Assembly: GCA_959347315.1 (NCBI GenBank)
Contig: OY365806.1
Coordinates: 34,811,026 to 34,875,025, forward strand
Source of the DNA: Bimastos eiseni
Taxonomy: Eukaryota; Annelida; Clitellata; Crassiclitellata; Lumbricidae
Length of the DNA stretch: 64,000 nt
Direction of reading: 5' to 3'
Below are positions 40,301 through 47,703 of this stretch, in pieces; the first letter of the stretch is position 1, and each line of letters begins with the position of its first letter. Under the pieces are notes generated by a model. It was not told where the DNA came from. It saw only the letters and a program-made list of their open reading frames with translations, and searched no databases. The position numbers and the translations under genes are program-made.

Positions 40301-41138
40301 TTGTTTGGTATAAAGTAACTATTATTGGGATGTTTAATAAAAGGTGTTCTGTTATTGGATAAATGATGCTGTCTTCTTGCACTTCAATACCAGTCACCTT
40401 CAGCCTTGCTTCTTAGCAGATACTATAAATGCTTGCAAACATTGATTGTATTACGTTATACCTTTATTAGTAGTTGTTCAGGGTAATTCAAGATTCTGTT
40501 GGATTAATTGTCAGCATTTCTGATGACTGTGTTTTGGTTAAATGACACAGGGAGACCTAAAGAAGTTTCTACAGGCCACACGATGCGGCGTGAATGGCAC
40601 TCTGGACCTGAATCGTCCTTCACTGTCTCTTGCTCAGAAGAGCTCCATGTGTGGGCAGGTGGCTCTTGCCATGGAACACATCTCGAATCTTGGACTCGTC
40701 CATCGTGACCTTGCCGCTCGAAACGTTGTTCTGTCTCCGACACTTGACGTGAAGGTCGCAAGTCTTACGCTCAGCCGTGACGTCTATGCGAATGAGTACT
40801 TCCTGCTCCATCAGCACCTCATTCCACTCAGGTGGATGTCACCGGAAGCAATACTGGATGGAGAGTTTTCGACAGAAAGCGACATCTGGTCATACGGCGT
40901 CTTTGCCTGGGAGGTCTTCACGTCAGGGGACCTGCCTCTGGTTCACCGGACAAACGAACAGGTCCTTGAAGGACTGAACTCGAAGGAGAACCGACTGCCT
41001 TGTCCGTTGGGCTGTCCCAAAGATATCTGGAGCCTCATTCAGACCTGCCTGGCGGATTGCCCCCAGGATCGCCCATCGTTCAGTGACATTGTGACACTTG
41101 TCTACGATATTCTATCAGATGGCGTCCACAGCAGTTGA
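7234..41138 (+). CDS. PTK7: PTK7-like receptor pseudokinase, 15 exons, 5' end missing
   Basis: Fifteen exons join in phase: 7234-7372, 9811-9959, 13226-13382, 18300-18430, 24304-24427, 28771-28967, 29397-29533, 30669-30819, 36461-36724, 37463-37614, 38041-38161, 38577-38786, 38977-39207, 39792-40027, 40551-41138. After two leading bases they give 994 codons plus a stop with no frame conflict. Order: six Ig domains, each with the Cys-Trp-Cys pattern; a membrane span near residues 601-624; a juxtamembrane segment; a kinase-like domain to the C-terminus. The family (vertebrate PTK7, fly Off-track) is a catalytically dead co-receptor in Wnt/planar cell polarity signalling. Comparison with remembered human PTK7 places the first visible domain at Ig2, so signal peptide and Ig1 are missing. 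The order of domains, the GDLK motif after the hinge and the DVYxxEY motif support PTK7 over other receptor kinases. Confidence 0.95.
7373..9810 (+). other. PTK7: PTK7 intron (GC-AG) with trinucleotide repeats
   Basis: Contains a GAT/GGT trinucleotide tract (about 8887-9175) with two copies of GATGATCATGATGGTGATAA, and a CATA/CACA tract near 9680-9750. The rest is unremarkable. Confidence 0.7.
9811..9959 (+). CDS. PTK7: PTK7 exon: second half of Ig2
   Basis: Acceptor TTAATTTTAG, donor CTG|GTAAGTC. It encodes the typical second half of an I-set Ig domain, with the D-x-G-x-Y-x-C signature (SDNGVYSCRARN). It joins the previous exon by completing an Arg codon (AG|G). Confidence 0.92.
9960..13225 (+). 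other. PTK7: PTK7 intron
   Basis: Contains an ATCC tract (about 10821-10903), a worn SINE-like copy (12780-12900) and a CATA/CA tract (12960-13030). Nothing else recognised. Confidence 0.7.
12780..12900 (-). repeat. Worn tRNA-derived SINE-like copy
   Basis: Shares ATTAC-ACAGAAAGCTT and a following TTGAACC (minus-strand B box) with the better copy at 13735-13870. The A-box side is too worn to call. Confidence 0.45.
13226..13382 (+). CDS. PTK7: PTK7 exon: first half of Ig3
   Basis: Acceptor GTTGTTAG, donor AA|GTAAGC. It encodes the first cysteine (QLHCEYA) and tryptophan (TEWYVN) of an Ig domain. The split codon with the previous exon gives Gly (G|GA). Confidence 0.92.
13735..13870 (-). repeat. 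tRNA-derived SINE
   Basis: On the minus strand, TGGTCTAATGGATGA (A box, 13861-13847) and GGTTCAAATCC (B box, 13818-13808) have pol III spacing. A tRNA-unrelated body follows (TCTGTCGTAATTCTGCTGCC). No complete acceptor stem, so not a tRNA gene. Confidence 0.65.
15186..15450 (+). repeat. Dispersed repeat, copies 1 and 2 in tandem
   Basis: Two units of about 130 bp. Each opens GAAAGGAGGC, has GT(G)CCAGTCCCAAGCCTGG-type core, then GGAAAGGAGGAG, AAATCATCTT and GTGTC(G/A)TTAA. Single copies recur near 26.2, 51.95 and 60.5 kb. Confidence 0.8.
16605..16785 (+). repeat. GACA/GATA/GA microsatellite
   Basis: Blocks of GACA, then GATA, then GA, then GATA, then GA. The overlapping minus-strand frames coding for YLSI/SLSL repeats are artefacts. 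Confidence 0.9.
18300..18430 (+). CDS. PTK7: PTK7 exon: second half of Ig3
   Basis: The acceptor TTGTTCAG follows a long pyrimidine-rich intron end; donor GCTT|GTAAGT. It encodes the second Ig half with SGVYRCLG and a KRGP stretch like the GQRGPP of vertebrate PTK7 Ig3. A longer reading frame of about 145 aa that overlaps its first half is in another frame and is spurious. Confidence 0.93.
19250..19415 (+). repeat. Duplicated 34-bp block with GA microsatellite
   Basis: ACTGAAGTCACCTAATCAAT occurs within 19250-19283 and again within 19366-19399. Each copy runs into a GA/GACA tract, so the unit duplicated together with its microsatellite. Confidence 0.75.
20341..20385 (+). repeat. 15-bp unit, three exact copies
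   Basis: AGTGGTATGGGAAAC occurs three times in a row, followed by a partial fourth (AGTG). Confidence 0.95.
21070..22758 (+). repeat. 30-bp satellite array in PTK7 intron
   Basis: The main unit is AGAACTATACTAGGTCAGTA followed by TATTATATAC. About 1 kb of near-regular 30-bp units passes into shorter, more variable units of about 23 bp (TGGACTAGGTCAGTATATAC). The 148-aa frame at 21019-21465 is a translation of the array, not a gene. Confidence 0.95.
24304..24427 (+). CDS. PTK7: PTK7 exon: first half of Ig4
   Basis: Acceptor CTGATGACAG, donor CTCAG|GTATAC. It encodes FEPKP, the first cysteine (EVLCRLP) and RGLPQPTLR. Vertebrate PTK7 Ig4 has FEPRV, TCLPP and KGLPEPS at the same places, which fixes the domain number. 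Confidence 0.93.
26158..26275 (+). repeat. Dispersed repeat, copy 3
   Basis: GGTGCCAGTCCCAAGCCTGG, then ATAAAGGAGGAGGGC, GCTAATGATCTTTGATATC and CACAGTGTC-TTAAA. Same core and order as the copies at 15.2, 51.95 and 60.5 kb. Confidence 0.8.
26588..26700 (-). repeat. LINE/SINE 3'-tail-like fragment
   Basis: On the minus strand this ends GGCGCTATACAAATTAATAA, like the tails at 5.3 and 36.3 kb. No coding part is kept. Confidence 0.35.
28771..28967 (+). CDS. PTK7: PTK7 exon: second half of Ig4
   Basis: The acceptor TTGATTTTCAG precedes the core tryptophan (RWVGPG). The exon carries the second signature (SDTGNYTCIAQN), followed by LAG as in vertebrate PTK7. The donor CTCTG|GTTGGT is weak but is the one that joins in phase to the next exon (G|TT, Val). 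Confidence 0.9.
29397..29533 (+). CDS. PTK7: PTK7 exon: first half of Ig5
   Basis: Acceptor TTGAATCCAG, donor CTTGAT|GTGAGT, phase 0. It encodes VPPIIVRPP, the first cysteine (SFDCKVH) and tryptophan (ISWMFDD). Confidence 0.92.
30385..30540 (+). mobile_element. LINE 3'-tail fragment, same family as 5285-5860
   Basis: Contains AACTCCTCATCTTCATTTTA, CCTTTTCAG, GCGGTTAGG and CTTGAAGGGGTGCTATATC in the same order as the reverse complement of 5285-5440, and ends in GATTGATTGATT. No coding part remains. Confidence 0.8.
30669..30819 (+). CDS. PTK7: PTK7 exon: second half of Ig5
   Basis: Acceptor GATGGTTTCAG, donor GAAA|GTGAGA. It encodes SDEGNYACVVN and ends LYVE, just before the KLKF-type linker that starts Ig6. 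Confidence 0.93.
31147..31172 (+). other. G-quadruplex-type motif in PTK7 intron
   Basis: G runs of 6, 3, 4 and 5 are separated by A, TGT and TGAA on the plus (transcribed sense) strand, so the RNA could also fold. Confidence 0.7.
33751..33802 (+). repeat. Short CCCATTAACC-type tandem repeat
   Basis: About four imperfect units of 13-15 bp: CCCATTAACCCCT, CCCATTAACCCTT, CCCAATTAACCCCTT and CCCAATT. Confidence 0.75.
35225..35465 (+). repeat. GACT repeats with 20-bp higher-order unit
   Basis: Irregular GACTGACT repeats become a tidier unit GGCTGACTTACTGACTGACT near 35390-35460. Confidence 0.85.
35890..36298 (+). mobile_element. LINE reverse-transcriptase C-terminal fragment with tail
   Basis: The plus strand encodes a LHLLPVCQCI stretch (usual form LHWLPVxQRI), then GRRSLRSA, VPFARTTMTQSRAFAI and GPTTCNDL, typical of a CR1/L2-type LINE C-terminus. 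The tail reads GTCGTCTTGAAGGAGCGCTA and ends AT-rich. Frameshifts are present and the 5' part is missing. Diverged from the copy at 5285-5860. Confidence 0.75.
36461..36724 (+). CDS. PTK7: PTK7 exon: complete Ig6
   Basis: Acceptor TATACCCTAG, donor GTCG|GTAATT. This is the only Ig domain here encoded by one exon. It opens RLKFKP, like the EKLKFTP of vertebrate PTK7, and contains QIVCRAD, VKWHKD and SGRYTCIAS. Confidence 0.95.
36725..37462 (+). other. PTK7: PTK7 intron
   Basis: AT-rich, with a TTA/TAT tract at 37396-37423 close to the acceptor. Nothing else recognised. Confidence 0.7.
37463..37614 (+). CDS. PTK7: PTK7 exon: first half of Ig7
   Basis: Acceptor TTTTTATTCTAG, donor TTCAAG|GTTTGT. 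It encodes KPRFKVRP, the first cysteine (MLHCVAIGDPLP) and VQWDRN. Reading continues open past the donor, but only the first 152 bases fit the family. Confidence 0.93.
37615..38040 (+). other. PTK7: PTK7 intron with possible LINE tail
   Basis: Around 37745-37870 the minus strand contains GAAGCGCTGTATAAGTACCT, which resembles the GCGCTATATAA tails elsewhere in the window. Confidence 0.45.
38041..38161 (+). CDS. PTK7: PTK7 exon: second half of Ig7
   Basis: The acceptor TTGTTTGTCAG is followed in phase 0 by VLSNGSLSI, then SGKYGCTAGNS. It is short, but the phase on both sides and the match to the AGNS of vertebrate Ig7 are clear. Donor ATAG|GTTAGC. Confidence 0.92.
38162..38576 (+). other. PTK7: PTK7 intron, pyrimidine-rich
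   Basis: Strongly CT-rich from about 38200 to 38515. The long frames here (L/F/S-rich) are artefacts of composition. Confidence 0.75.
38577..38786 (+). CDS. PTK7: PTK7 exon: stalk and transmembrane segment
   Basis: Acceptor TTGTTGACCAG, donor AATCAAG|GTTTGT. After a polar stalk comes one hydrophobic span of about 23 residues (from TIIIAVCSAVAYLAIV to VYC), then a basic stop-transfer patch (RLIRAKTLRK). The AVAY and VYC residues match the human membrane span. Confidence 0.95.
38977..39207 (+). CDS. PTK7: PTK7 exon: juxtamembrane region
   Basis: Acceptor ACTGTCACAG, donor CTAG|GTAAAG. It encodes an acidic, Ser/Thr-rich cytoplasmic linker ending KLSFPRNRL, equivalent to the KMHFPRSSL that precedes the kinase domain in vertebrates. 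It stops just before the glycine-rich loop. Confidence 0.93.
39792..40027 (+). CDS. PTK7: PTK7 exon: kinase-like N-lobe
   Basis: Acceptor CTCTGCTAG, donor TGG|GTGAAT. It encodes GKGHYGDVFLAKA, the beta-3 lysine (MVKSL), the alpha-C glutamate region (HEIELFSRL) and the hinge (LVMEYCEW). All three glycines of GxGxxG are present; as remembered, human PTK7 has GKSEFG. Confidence 0.95.
40551..41138 (+). CDS. PTK7: PTK7 last exon: kinase-like C-lobe and stop
   Basis: The acceptor AATGACACAG is followed by GDLKKFL in phase 0. The catalytic loop reads HRDLAARN, with the Asp kept. The metal-binding DFG position reads SLT in VKVASLTLSRDVY, so the Asp is lost, as expected for this pseudokinase family (human ALG). 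PLRWMSPEAIL, SDIWSYGV and the RPSF motif near the end complete the C-lobe. The stop TGA is at 41136-41138, with only a short tail after the domain. Confidence 0.97.
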   Translation, partial: GDLKKFLQATRCGVNGTLDLNRPSLSLAQKSSMCGQVALAMEHISNLGLVHRDLAARNVVLSPTLDVKVASLTLSRDVYANEYFLLHQHLIPLRWMSPEAILDGEFSTESDIWSYGVFAWEVFTSGDLPLVHRTNEQVLEGLNSKENRLPCPLGCPKDIWSLIQTCLADCPQDRPSFSDIVTLVYDILSDGVHSS

Positions 41139-42640
41139 CTCTCTCACGTCTCTCCTAATCAGTTTAGCAGTTTATGTCGATTCTGTTACTTAAGTGATTC
41201 ATATTAGCTATTTGAGTCAATTCATCTACAAGATATGTTTTTGACTCATGTAGAATTTGTAACAAAATCTTGTCTCAGATTCACAAATTGATTGAAATGC
41301 AGCTAACAACATTTTGAGTATATCGGCAGCTCCTCTGTGAGTCACACATAAAGAATCATATTGCTTCTAATAGTGTTTAATTTTTATAAATTATTTGATT
41401 CCAAAATTGGCTGCATATGTACGTGTAATATATGTACTGTTTCCTTCCATTGCCTGGAGATTTTTGGTTGGTAATCTGGATGCTCACTGGCATTTCATTT
41501 TAGTAATTAACATGTTTTTAAATTCAGAATTGTATGTAATAGTAAGATGTGTAATTATGATTTCTTGGAAGTTAAACCAAAGCCTCTTGATTTAAGTGAA
41601 CAGTTTGGTTTTGATACTCTGATAGGAATTAAATTTAAGTGTATCTTTTGAGAAGCTGAATAATCTAAATTAAGGGTATTTTGATGTCTTAATCAATTTC
41701 TTTATTCTTTCTTTAGAGAGTGAAAAGCTAGCCTTACTGTCTAGCATACTATCAACTTGCATATGCCTATGTTGCACTTATAGGCATTCTTATTTGCAGT
41801 GGCACAGTCGTGGATCTACTTTTTTGGTTGAACATGCTTTATAATGAAAGTTTCGCTTATTACCGCATGATCCTTAGAAAAGTTGTCAATGCTGACACTT
41901 AGTGTAATTGTTCAAGACTTTAGGATTAGTTGTCTCTGTTGTGTTAGGCCTATGTAATGTTCACTTATGCTTTGTGATCACATGCATGCATGGTGGTGAT
42001 GACCACTGATTGCACAAAATGACTGGCAATGCTTTATGTCTCAAATATGTTTGCGATCTTGCGTTTACTTTCGTGATGTCTGGCGGCACCAGTGCTTATT
42101 TGTCTATAGTAAGGTATTTTATACACTGACATGTTAGTAGTGGTGAGTGACCAATGGTCTGTCCGAGATCACAATTAACACAAGGCAACTTCTGGGAATG
42201 CTCTTCTTTGGCAGAAGGGCCCTGTTTTTTTTGCTTAGCCTACATTTACATAATGATTAAATAACATACCTGATCTAGATGCAATTGTGCTTAAATGCTT
42301 CACTCAGTGTTTCTGATGCAAGGTATTTTCGTGTAGCTAAGTTTTATTATGATGTGTGATGTTTTTGTGTCTCTTGGTCTTCTGACAATTGTTGAAATGT
42401 ACAAATATGAAAGACTGTGCATAAGTGAATCCTAATTTATAAAATTATTGATGTGTGATTTTAGCATCTAGTGTACAGTTAGTCGATAGCATGTCATAGG
42501 TCGTACCAAATATTATGCGTTATATTTTAATCTAGTCTGACCTTTTATGCGAGTGCTACATCCTAGTGGCAGGAAATCGGTGTGTCAAATCTCTACTAGG
42601 TGTAAGCTTTGCACAGAAGTTGGTTAAATAAAAGTGATGT
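41139..42640 (+). other. PTK7: PTK7 3' UTR (extent inferred)
   Basis: Non-coding AT-rich sequence after the PTK7 stop. An AATAAA hexamer at 42627-42632, inside GGTTAAATAAAAGTG, is a plausible poly(A) signal. The end point is inferred. No protein-coding signal was seen. Confidence 0.4.
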
Positions 42641-45170
42641 GTTGAGCTTTATTCAACTTAACAGAATCCTCTTAATACTAATCAACTAAGATGTGATAGA
42701 GCTAGACACGTCCATTGATGTAAGTATGCAGGAGTCATTTGTGATTGTATTAATTTCTGTAGTCTTTTGTTACTGTAATTTGTATCGATTATAACTTTGG
42801 TTAAATATTAATTTTTATTTAGTGTGTTAAAGCCTTTAAACCCTCTTTTTAACTCTATTTCTAGGGTTGTTATATGCTCTTTATCAAATGTATTGTATCA
42901 TATTATATCTATGTCACAGAGCAATTTTTTCGACCATTGTCGATTATTTTCGGTCTTGGTCTCGGACCACTCGGTCTTGCACCTCTCGGTCTTGGTCTTA
43001 GTCTTGAGTTTTTAGTCTCGTGCCCATCACTGGTATGTACATTATAAATTACAAGGTCGAATTTAACTGTATGGTACCCATGCAAAGTGATCATCGTGTC
43101 CTAATGCTCATTTTATCGCCACCTAGCGAATGCAGCCTAATGACGCGTGATTTCCAAACTTCTACAGCACACTTAGAGCAAAGCACTGCTTGGCGCGAGC
43201 TTATTCAAAACTGCGCTGCGACAAATCAGAGGGGTTGTTCAAAGGGTAGGCCATGGGAGGTCTGGTTGCTGATATGTACGCAGATCTACTCTTCACGCCG
43301 TTGTGTTGCCGTTGCTAACCAAAAACCTTAACAAATATTATTTGCACGAGTTTTCATTCCTATCTCTTTGCTCACTATTTATTTATATACATAATAATCA
43401 AGGAATCTGTGTATTTTGTAACTGATAATAATACTAATTATTATTATGAATGGAAAGATATTCCCTAAGCACTTTAGGTCCTGTTTATATCGACGCATAG
43501 ATCAATAAGAAACTTGATATCGACGGATTTGATACTTTTAGTGATCTGTAGGCCTATGGAAAGAGGGAATTTAGGTCTGCTACACTGCAATCACTCGGAA
43601 TCTATTGACACAAATAGCATATGGCCTATTCAGTTTATGTAACGTGACTTGTATGAAAATCTCTCGCCCGAAGGAAAATGAACATATTACGGATTAGGAT
43701 TCTTTGTTTAATGGAGTTTTATTGCGTAAAGGATATAGAAGTACAGGAAGTCTAAATCAATATACGTAGCTATAGCCTGCTCGGTTATTTTCAGATTCAG
43801 GCCTGATTATGCACAAATTATTCTTAAGATAAAATTAGCAAAATTTTACAAGAAAACAAAGGTCTACAACACTTTGACGGTTTTTCATCATTCTCTAACG
43901 ATCAGCAGAACAATAATGAGCAAATCACAAAGTTGTACAAAAATAAAAATATAGACCTATTATTGCTATTCTAGCTAAAATAGTAGACCGAGTTAAACCA
44001 CTTTCAGCACATAATATTTCCTTGACATAATATTTACAAGGTGGGATTTCACATAATGCCCTATAAATATAAACTTGGCAGAGGCAAGTTTTGCCTAAAT
44101 GTTTGTAATCATCATCCCAACCCATTTTTAAAAGCCAGACTCAGATGCTAGATTCTTTCTAGTCGTTTACAAACTGCAAGTGCCCTTGACCGATCCACAA
44201 TCCTCTCATTCACAACAGCCCTATTATGGGCTTGAATATGACAAAAATGATTCATACCAGTTGAGGAAAGAATTAATGCACTATTCGAAATTTTGTAATA
44301 AAAATATTTAATCCTTTATTGCAATATTATCGGATAGTCTGCAGCATTGAAATGTTTCTTAATTAAGTAGGCCTACCATAGGATGTAGGCCTACGACCTG
44401 TAGACCTATAGAAACATCTCGTTCCTTGCTTCCATTCTTCCACGCGACGTCGTCGTATTTTATGCTAATTAAGTCTGTATACCGTATGACGAAAATGCAC
44501 TTAGTTGACAAGCAGTATGTTCAGAGAATCTCACGCATTTATAAATAGGCTAATATTTATCGACATTGAAGTGACAGTACAAATAATCGTATTATCGACG
44601 ATTTCTTCTACTCGACTTCAGTAGACCTAATAACACGATAGGACTAATTATTAGCCTATAACAGTTGTTGTATATATAGGCCCAAGTTGTGAATTTCTGG
44701 AGAATGAACTGCTCTATATAAAGTAGGCCTACATTGAAACATTTTCGATCAACTCCTCGCGTAGACCTACTGCGTTTAACTGCAGTTCCGAATCAAAGTT
44801 AACTGGAGTCTATGTCTTAGGTCGTGTTAGGCCTGCTAGGATGTCGCTAATCACTTGATCCTAGTCGCGAATTTTGAAAATTCTCTCTCACGGATGGCAA
44901 CATTCGACTAGCTAGCATTTGCTCGAGGCGCTCCTTATTCTATGCATATCCGATGACAATGTAACCTAATTTCGTAAAGTAGCGTATTTCTATTGAGCCT
45001 CACTGACTGTGACGATATGCTTCCTTAAACGGCGCAAGGTGGTAGGCGTCACTTCCTTTAACTCGCTTCCCTACGCCATTTTCTGATGAAACAATCTGTG
45101 GTCGACTGTGTCATACACGAAATAATGAGGTTCGTGAATATATATAATGTACAAAGCATGGTAACTTGTT
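42641..45170. other. Convergent intergenic spacer with Nkx2-1 3' UTR
   Basis: Non-coding sequence between two genes pointing at each other. The part near 45170 must hold the Nkx2-1 3' UTR. A minus-strand AATAAA (plus TTTATT, 44315-44320) is a possible poly(A) signal. TAGGCCTA and close variants are frequent from about 43.5 to 44.9 kb. No gene was recognised. Confidence 0.4.
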
Positions 45171-46084
45171 TTACCATGCGGTTCTTCCGATGTAGCTAGT
45201 GGAAGTTCCGTTGCCCACAAGTGGATAGGAGGAATATGAAGAAGCGGCGTTGTAGTAGGATGGTGGAAGTGAGCTGAAAGTGTTCGACGGTGGTAACTGG
45301 AGGTGGTAACTGGGAATGCCCGGCTGGCCAGCACCGAATGGGATCTTAGGGTCGGAGGGGTCCTGCTGCCTCTCCTGGCCTCCTGCGAAGGGCCATAACT
45401 TGAGGTTGGGCGCCGATGGCTCGCTCTGTATGTGATGGTGACCAACCGCCTGGTTGAAGATGGGCGTCTCGGACGCTGCGAATCCAGCCTGAAGGGCGCT
45501 GAGGTGCTGGAAGTGCTTCTGGTCAATGTCCGAGCTTCCGGCGCTGACTGGATCCAGTCCGTGAACTGGTGGAACGGATGATCCGTTGCTTTGATCATCC
45601 GATCCTGCAGTCGAGTCCTCGTCCTTGATATTTGGCCCACCCGGATGTTGCCCAGGCGACATCGATCCGTCCTGGGGTCGCTTGTAATCGCCGCCTTCGT
45701 CAGTCGATCCCGTACCCTCTGCCTTGACCGGGGCGGTGAGCGACGCTGGGGTGTCCTGCTTGCCCTGCTTGTCCTTGTCGCCCTTCTTCGTCTTATAGCG
45801 GTGGTTCTGGAACCAGATCTTCACCTGGGTCGGAGACAGACCGATGCAGTTAGCCAGCTGGTCTCGCTCCGGCGCCGATAGATAGCGCTGCTGCTTGAAT
45901 CGTTTTTCTAGTTCGTAGATCTGAACTTGTGTGAAGAGGATGCGTCGCTTGCGTCGATGGTTCATCGACTGAAGAGCCATTGAGGCCTTCGCCTGGTCGA
46001 AGACGCCCAGTGGAGCCATCGGGTGACCTCCCATGTGCGAACCCTGCATCGCTGGAGGCATCGATGGACCGATCAGACTAGTTA
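45171..46084 (-). CDS. Nkx2-1: Nkx2-1 exon 3: homeodomain and C-terminus
   Basis: The acceptor is TTTTTAG|TAACT, directly after a (TG)14 repeat. It encodes a Met/Pro/Gly linker, the complete homeodomain, a charged [11 protein letters not shown] tail, a Ser/Asp-rich middle and a Tyr/Ser-rich C-terminus ending GRTAW. The stop TAA is at 45173-45171. A 189-aa overlapping minus-strand frame (45071-45640) is a shadow of this exon. Confidence 0.95.
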
Positions 46085-46092
46085 CTAAAAAC

Positions 46093-46126
<34 letters not shown>

Positions 46127-47666
46127 CAATTAAGTATAGGCTTCCAACTATTCCTCCTTTTTCTTGCTTTGGTTCGCCTTCTGCCTTCCTTCCTGCTATT
46201 GGCTTAACTTCAGAAGTTGCTTCTTCCTCATCTTTACCGTGTCAGTAGCTATGGTCTTACTTACTTAATAACCTTTGAAATGTTCAATCTGGATGAACAG
46301 AATTCAATTTGCAAGCAATATGGCCGAGCAAAATGATAGAGTGTAAAGGAGCACATTAGGCCAGTAGCACAAAGCGGAAATTAAAGTGATAAAGAATGCA
46401 TCACGACAGAATAGGTTACAACCGAGAAATGTTGCATAGCATTGCCATAACACAATATAACACAACAGAGGATGCATTTTAAATGGCACAGAAGATACTA
46501 GGCCTATTACTACTACCAGTACAACAACTTCTTACCACTGCCAGAACAGTACAGCGACAACCTACCACTACCAGTATAACAACAGCAACTTATCACTACC
46601 AGTACAGCAACAACAACAACCTACCACTGCCAGTACAACGACAACATCTTACCACTATCAGTACAACGACAACAACATCTACTATTAGCTACTGCAGCTA
46701 CTATTATTGCATTGCAATGGGTTTCAATTATCATTCAGTGATTCACATCATCTCCTCTCAACGTCGTCTGAATCTTTTGCATGAATTTGATGCAAACAAA
46801 GCACAAATAAAAGCCGTTGTCAAAGTACAAATAAAAGCCGTTGTCAAAGTACAAATAAAAGCCGTTGTCGATGCAGCAACCAAATCCTTTTGTGGCCATT
46901 TTTTGTGTCTGAGTGAAACTCTTAGTGGTCTCACTTTCTTCCATCTAATGGTTCCTATGAATATGAATATATCTGGATATATATCCTCTGGATATGAAGA
47001 AAACAAAGTCCACAGCCCTAAGTAAGGGACAATTTCTTCGGTGCATTGTAGGCCTATTGGATATGGCACATTTGCCTACGATGCAATTAAGTGACTTTGT
47101 GGCAGAATATCCTCTACAGTTTTTTGGGCCAATTGAAATTTCGCAGGTTAACCCGTTGTCTCTTCACCCTTGCACTTCGAATAACATTCATGAATATGTT
47201 AGTGCTCAAAAACGACTGAAGAGCCTGAAGGAATAGCCAACAATGCATTCTATGCAGAATGGCTTCAATCAGCCATTCAATGGTGTTCTCAGTAACCAGT
47301 AAGAACGGAAAAGTCTCGTTTCAAGTTGTTGAGCGGCACAAGAAGACATTTCAGATACTAAGAAGTCTACTGTTAGTTCATCTGTAGCGCTCAATTGCTC
47401 ATGGCCAATTTACTGATACTCATTGATGATGCACGGAAATTAAACATTGCCCAACGCAAGAAACTTAAAACCAATATGATCTACCTTAATACTCTCTGAT
47501 TGATACCAAGTATTGTCTCCTTGTTATCAATTGTTTGTCATTATGTTAATTAACCAAAGGAACATATGTAGCGGTGAGACATTGCCAAAGCACACTACAA
47601 GTTAGGCCTATTTTCATTGGCATCCTGAGGAATTGAAACTACGTCTCGGAAAAACAATAAAATAAC

Positions 47667-47703
<37 letters not shown>

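Larger units (their letters stand above)
38787..40550 (+). other. PTK7: PTK7 introns around the N-lobe exons
   Basis: Covers three introns (38787-38976, 39208-39791, 40028-40550) around exons 38977-39207 and 39792-40027. AT-rich, no repeats or other features recognised. Confidence 0.7.

Noticed and set aside
40504..40817. Minus-strand and alternate-frame reading frames over the kinase C-lobe
   Set aside because: Shadows of the PTK7 last exon.
45071..45640. 189-aa minus-strand frame
   Set aside because: A shadow frame of Nkx2-1 exon 3, helped open by its GC-rich codons.
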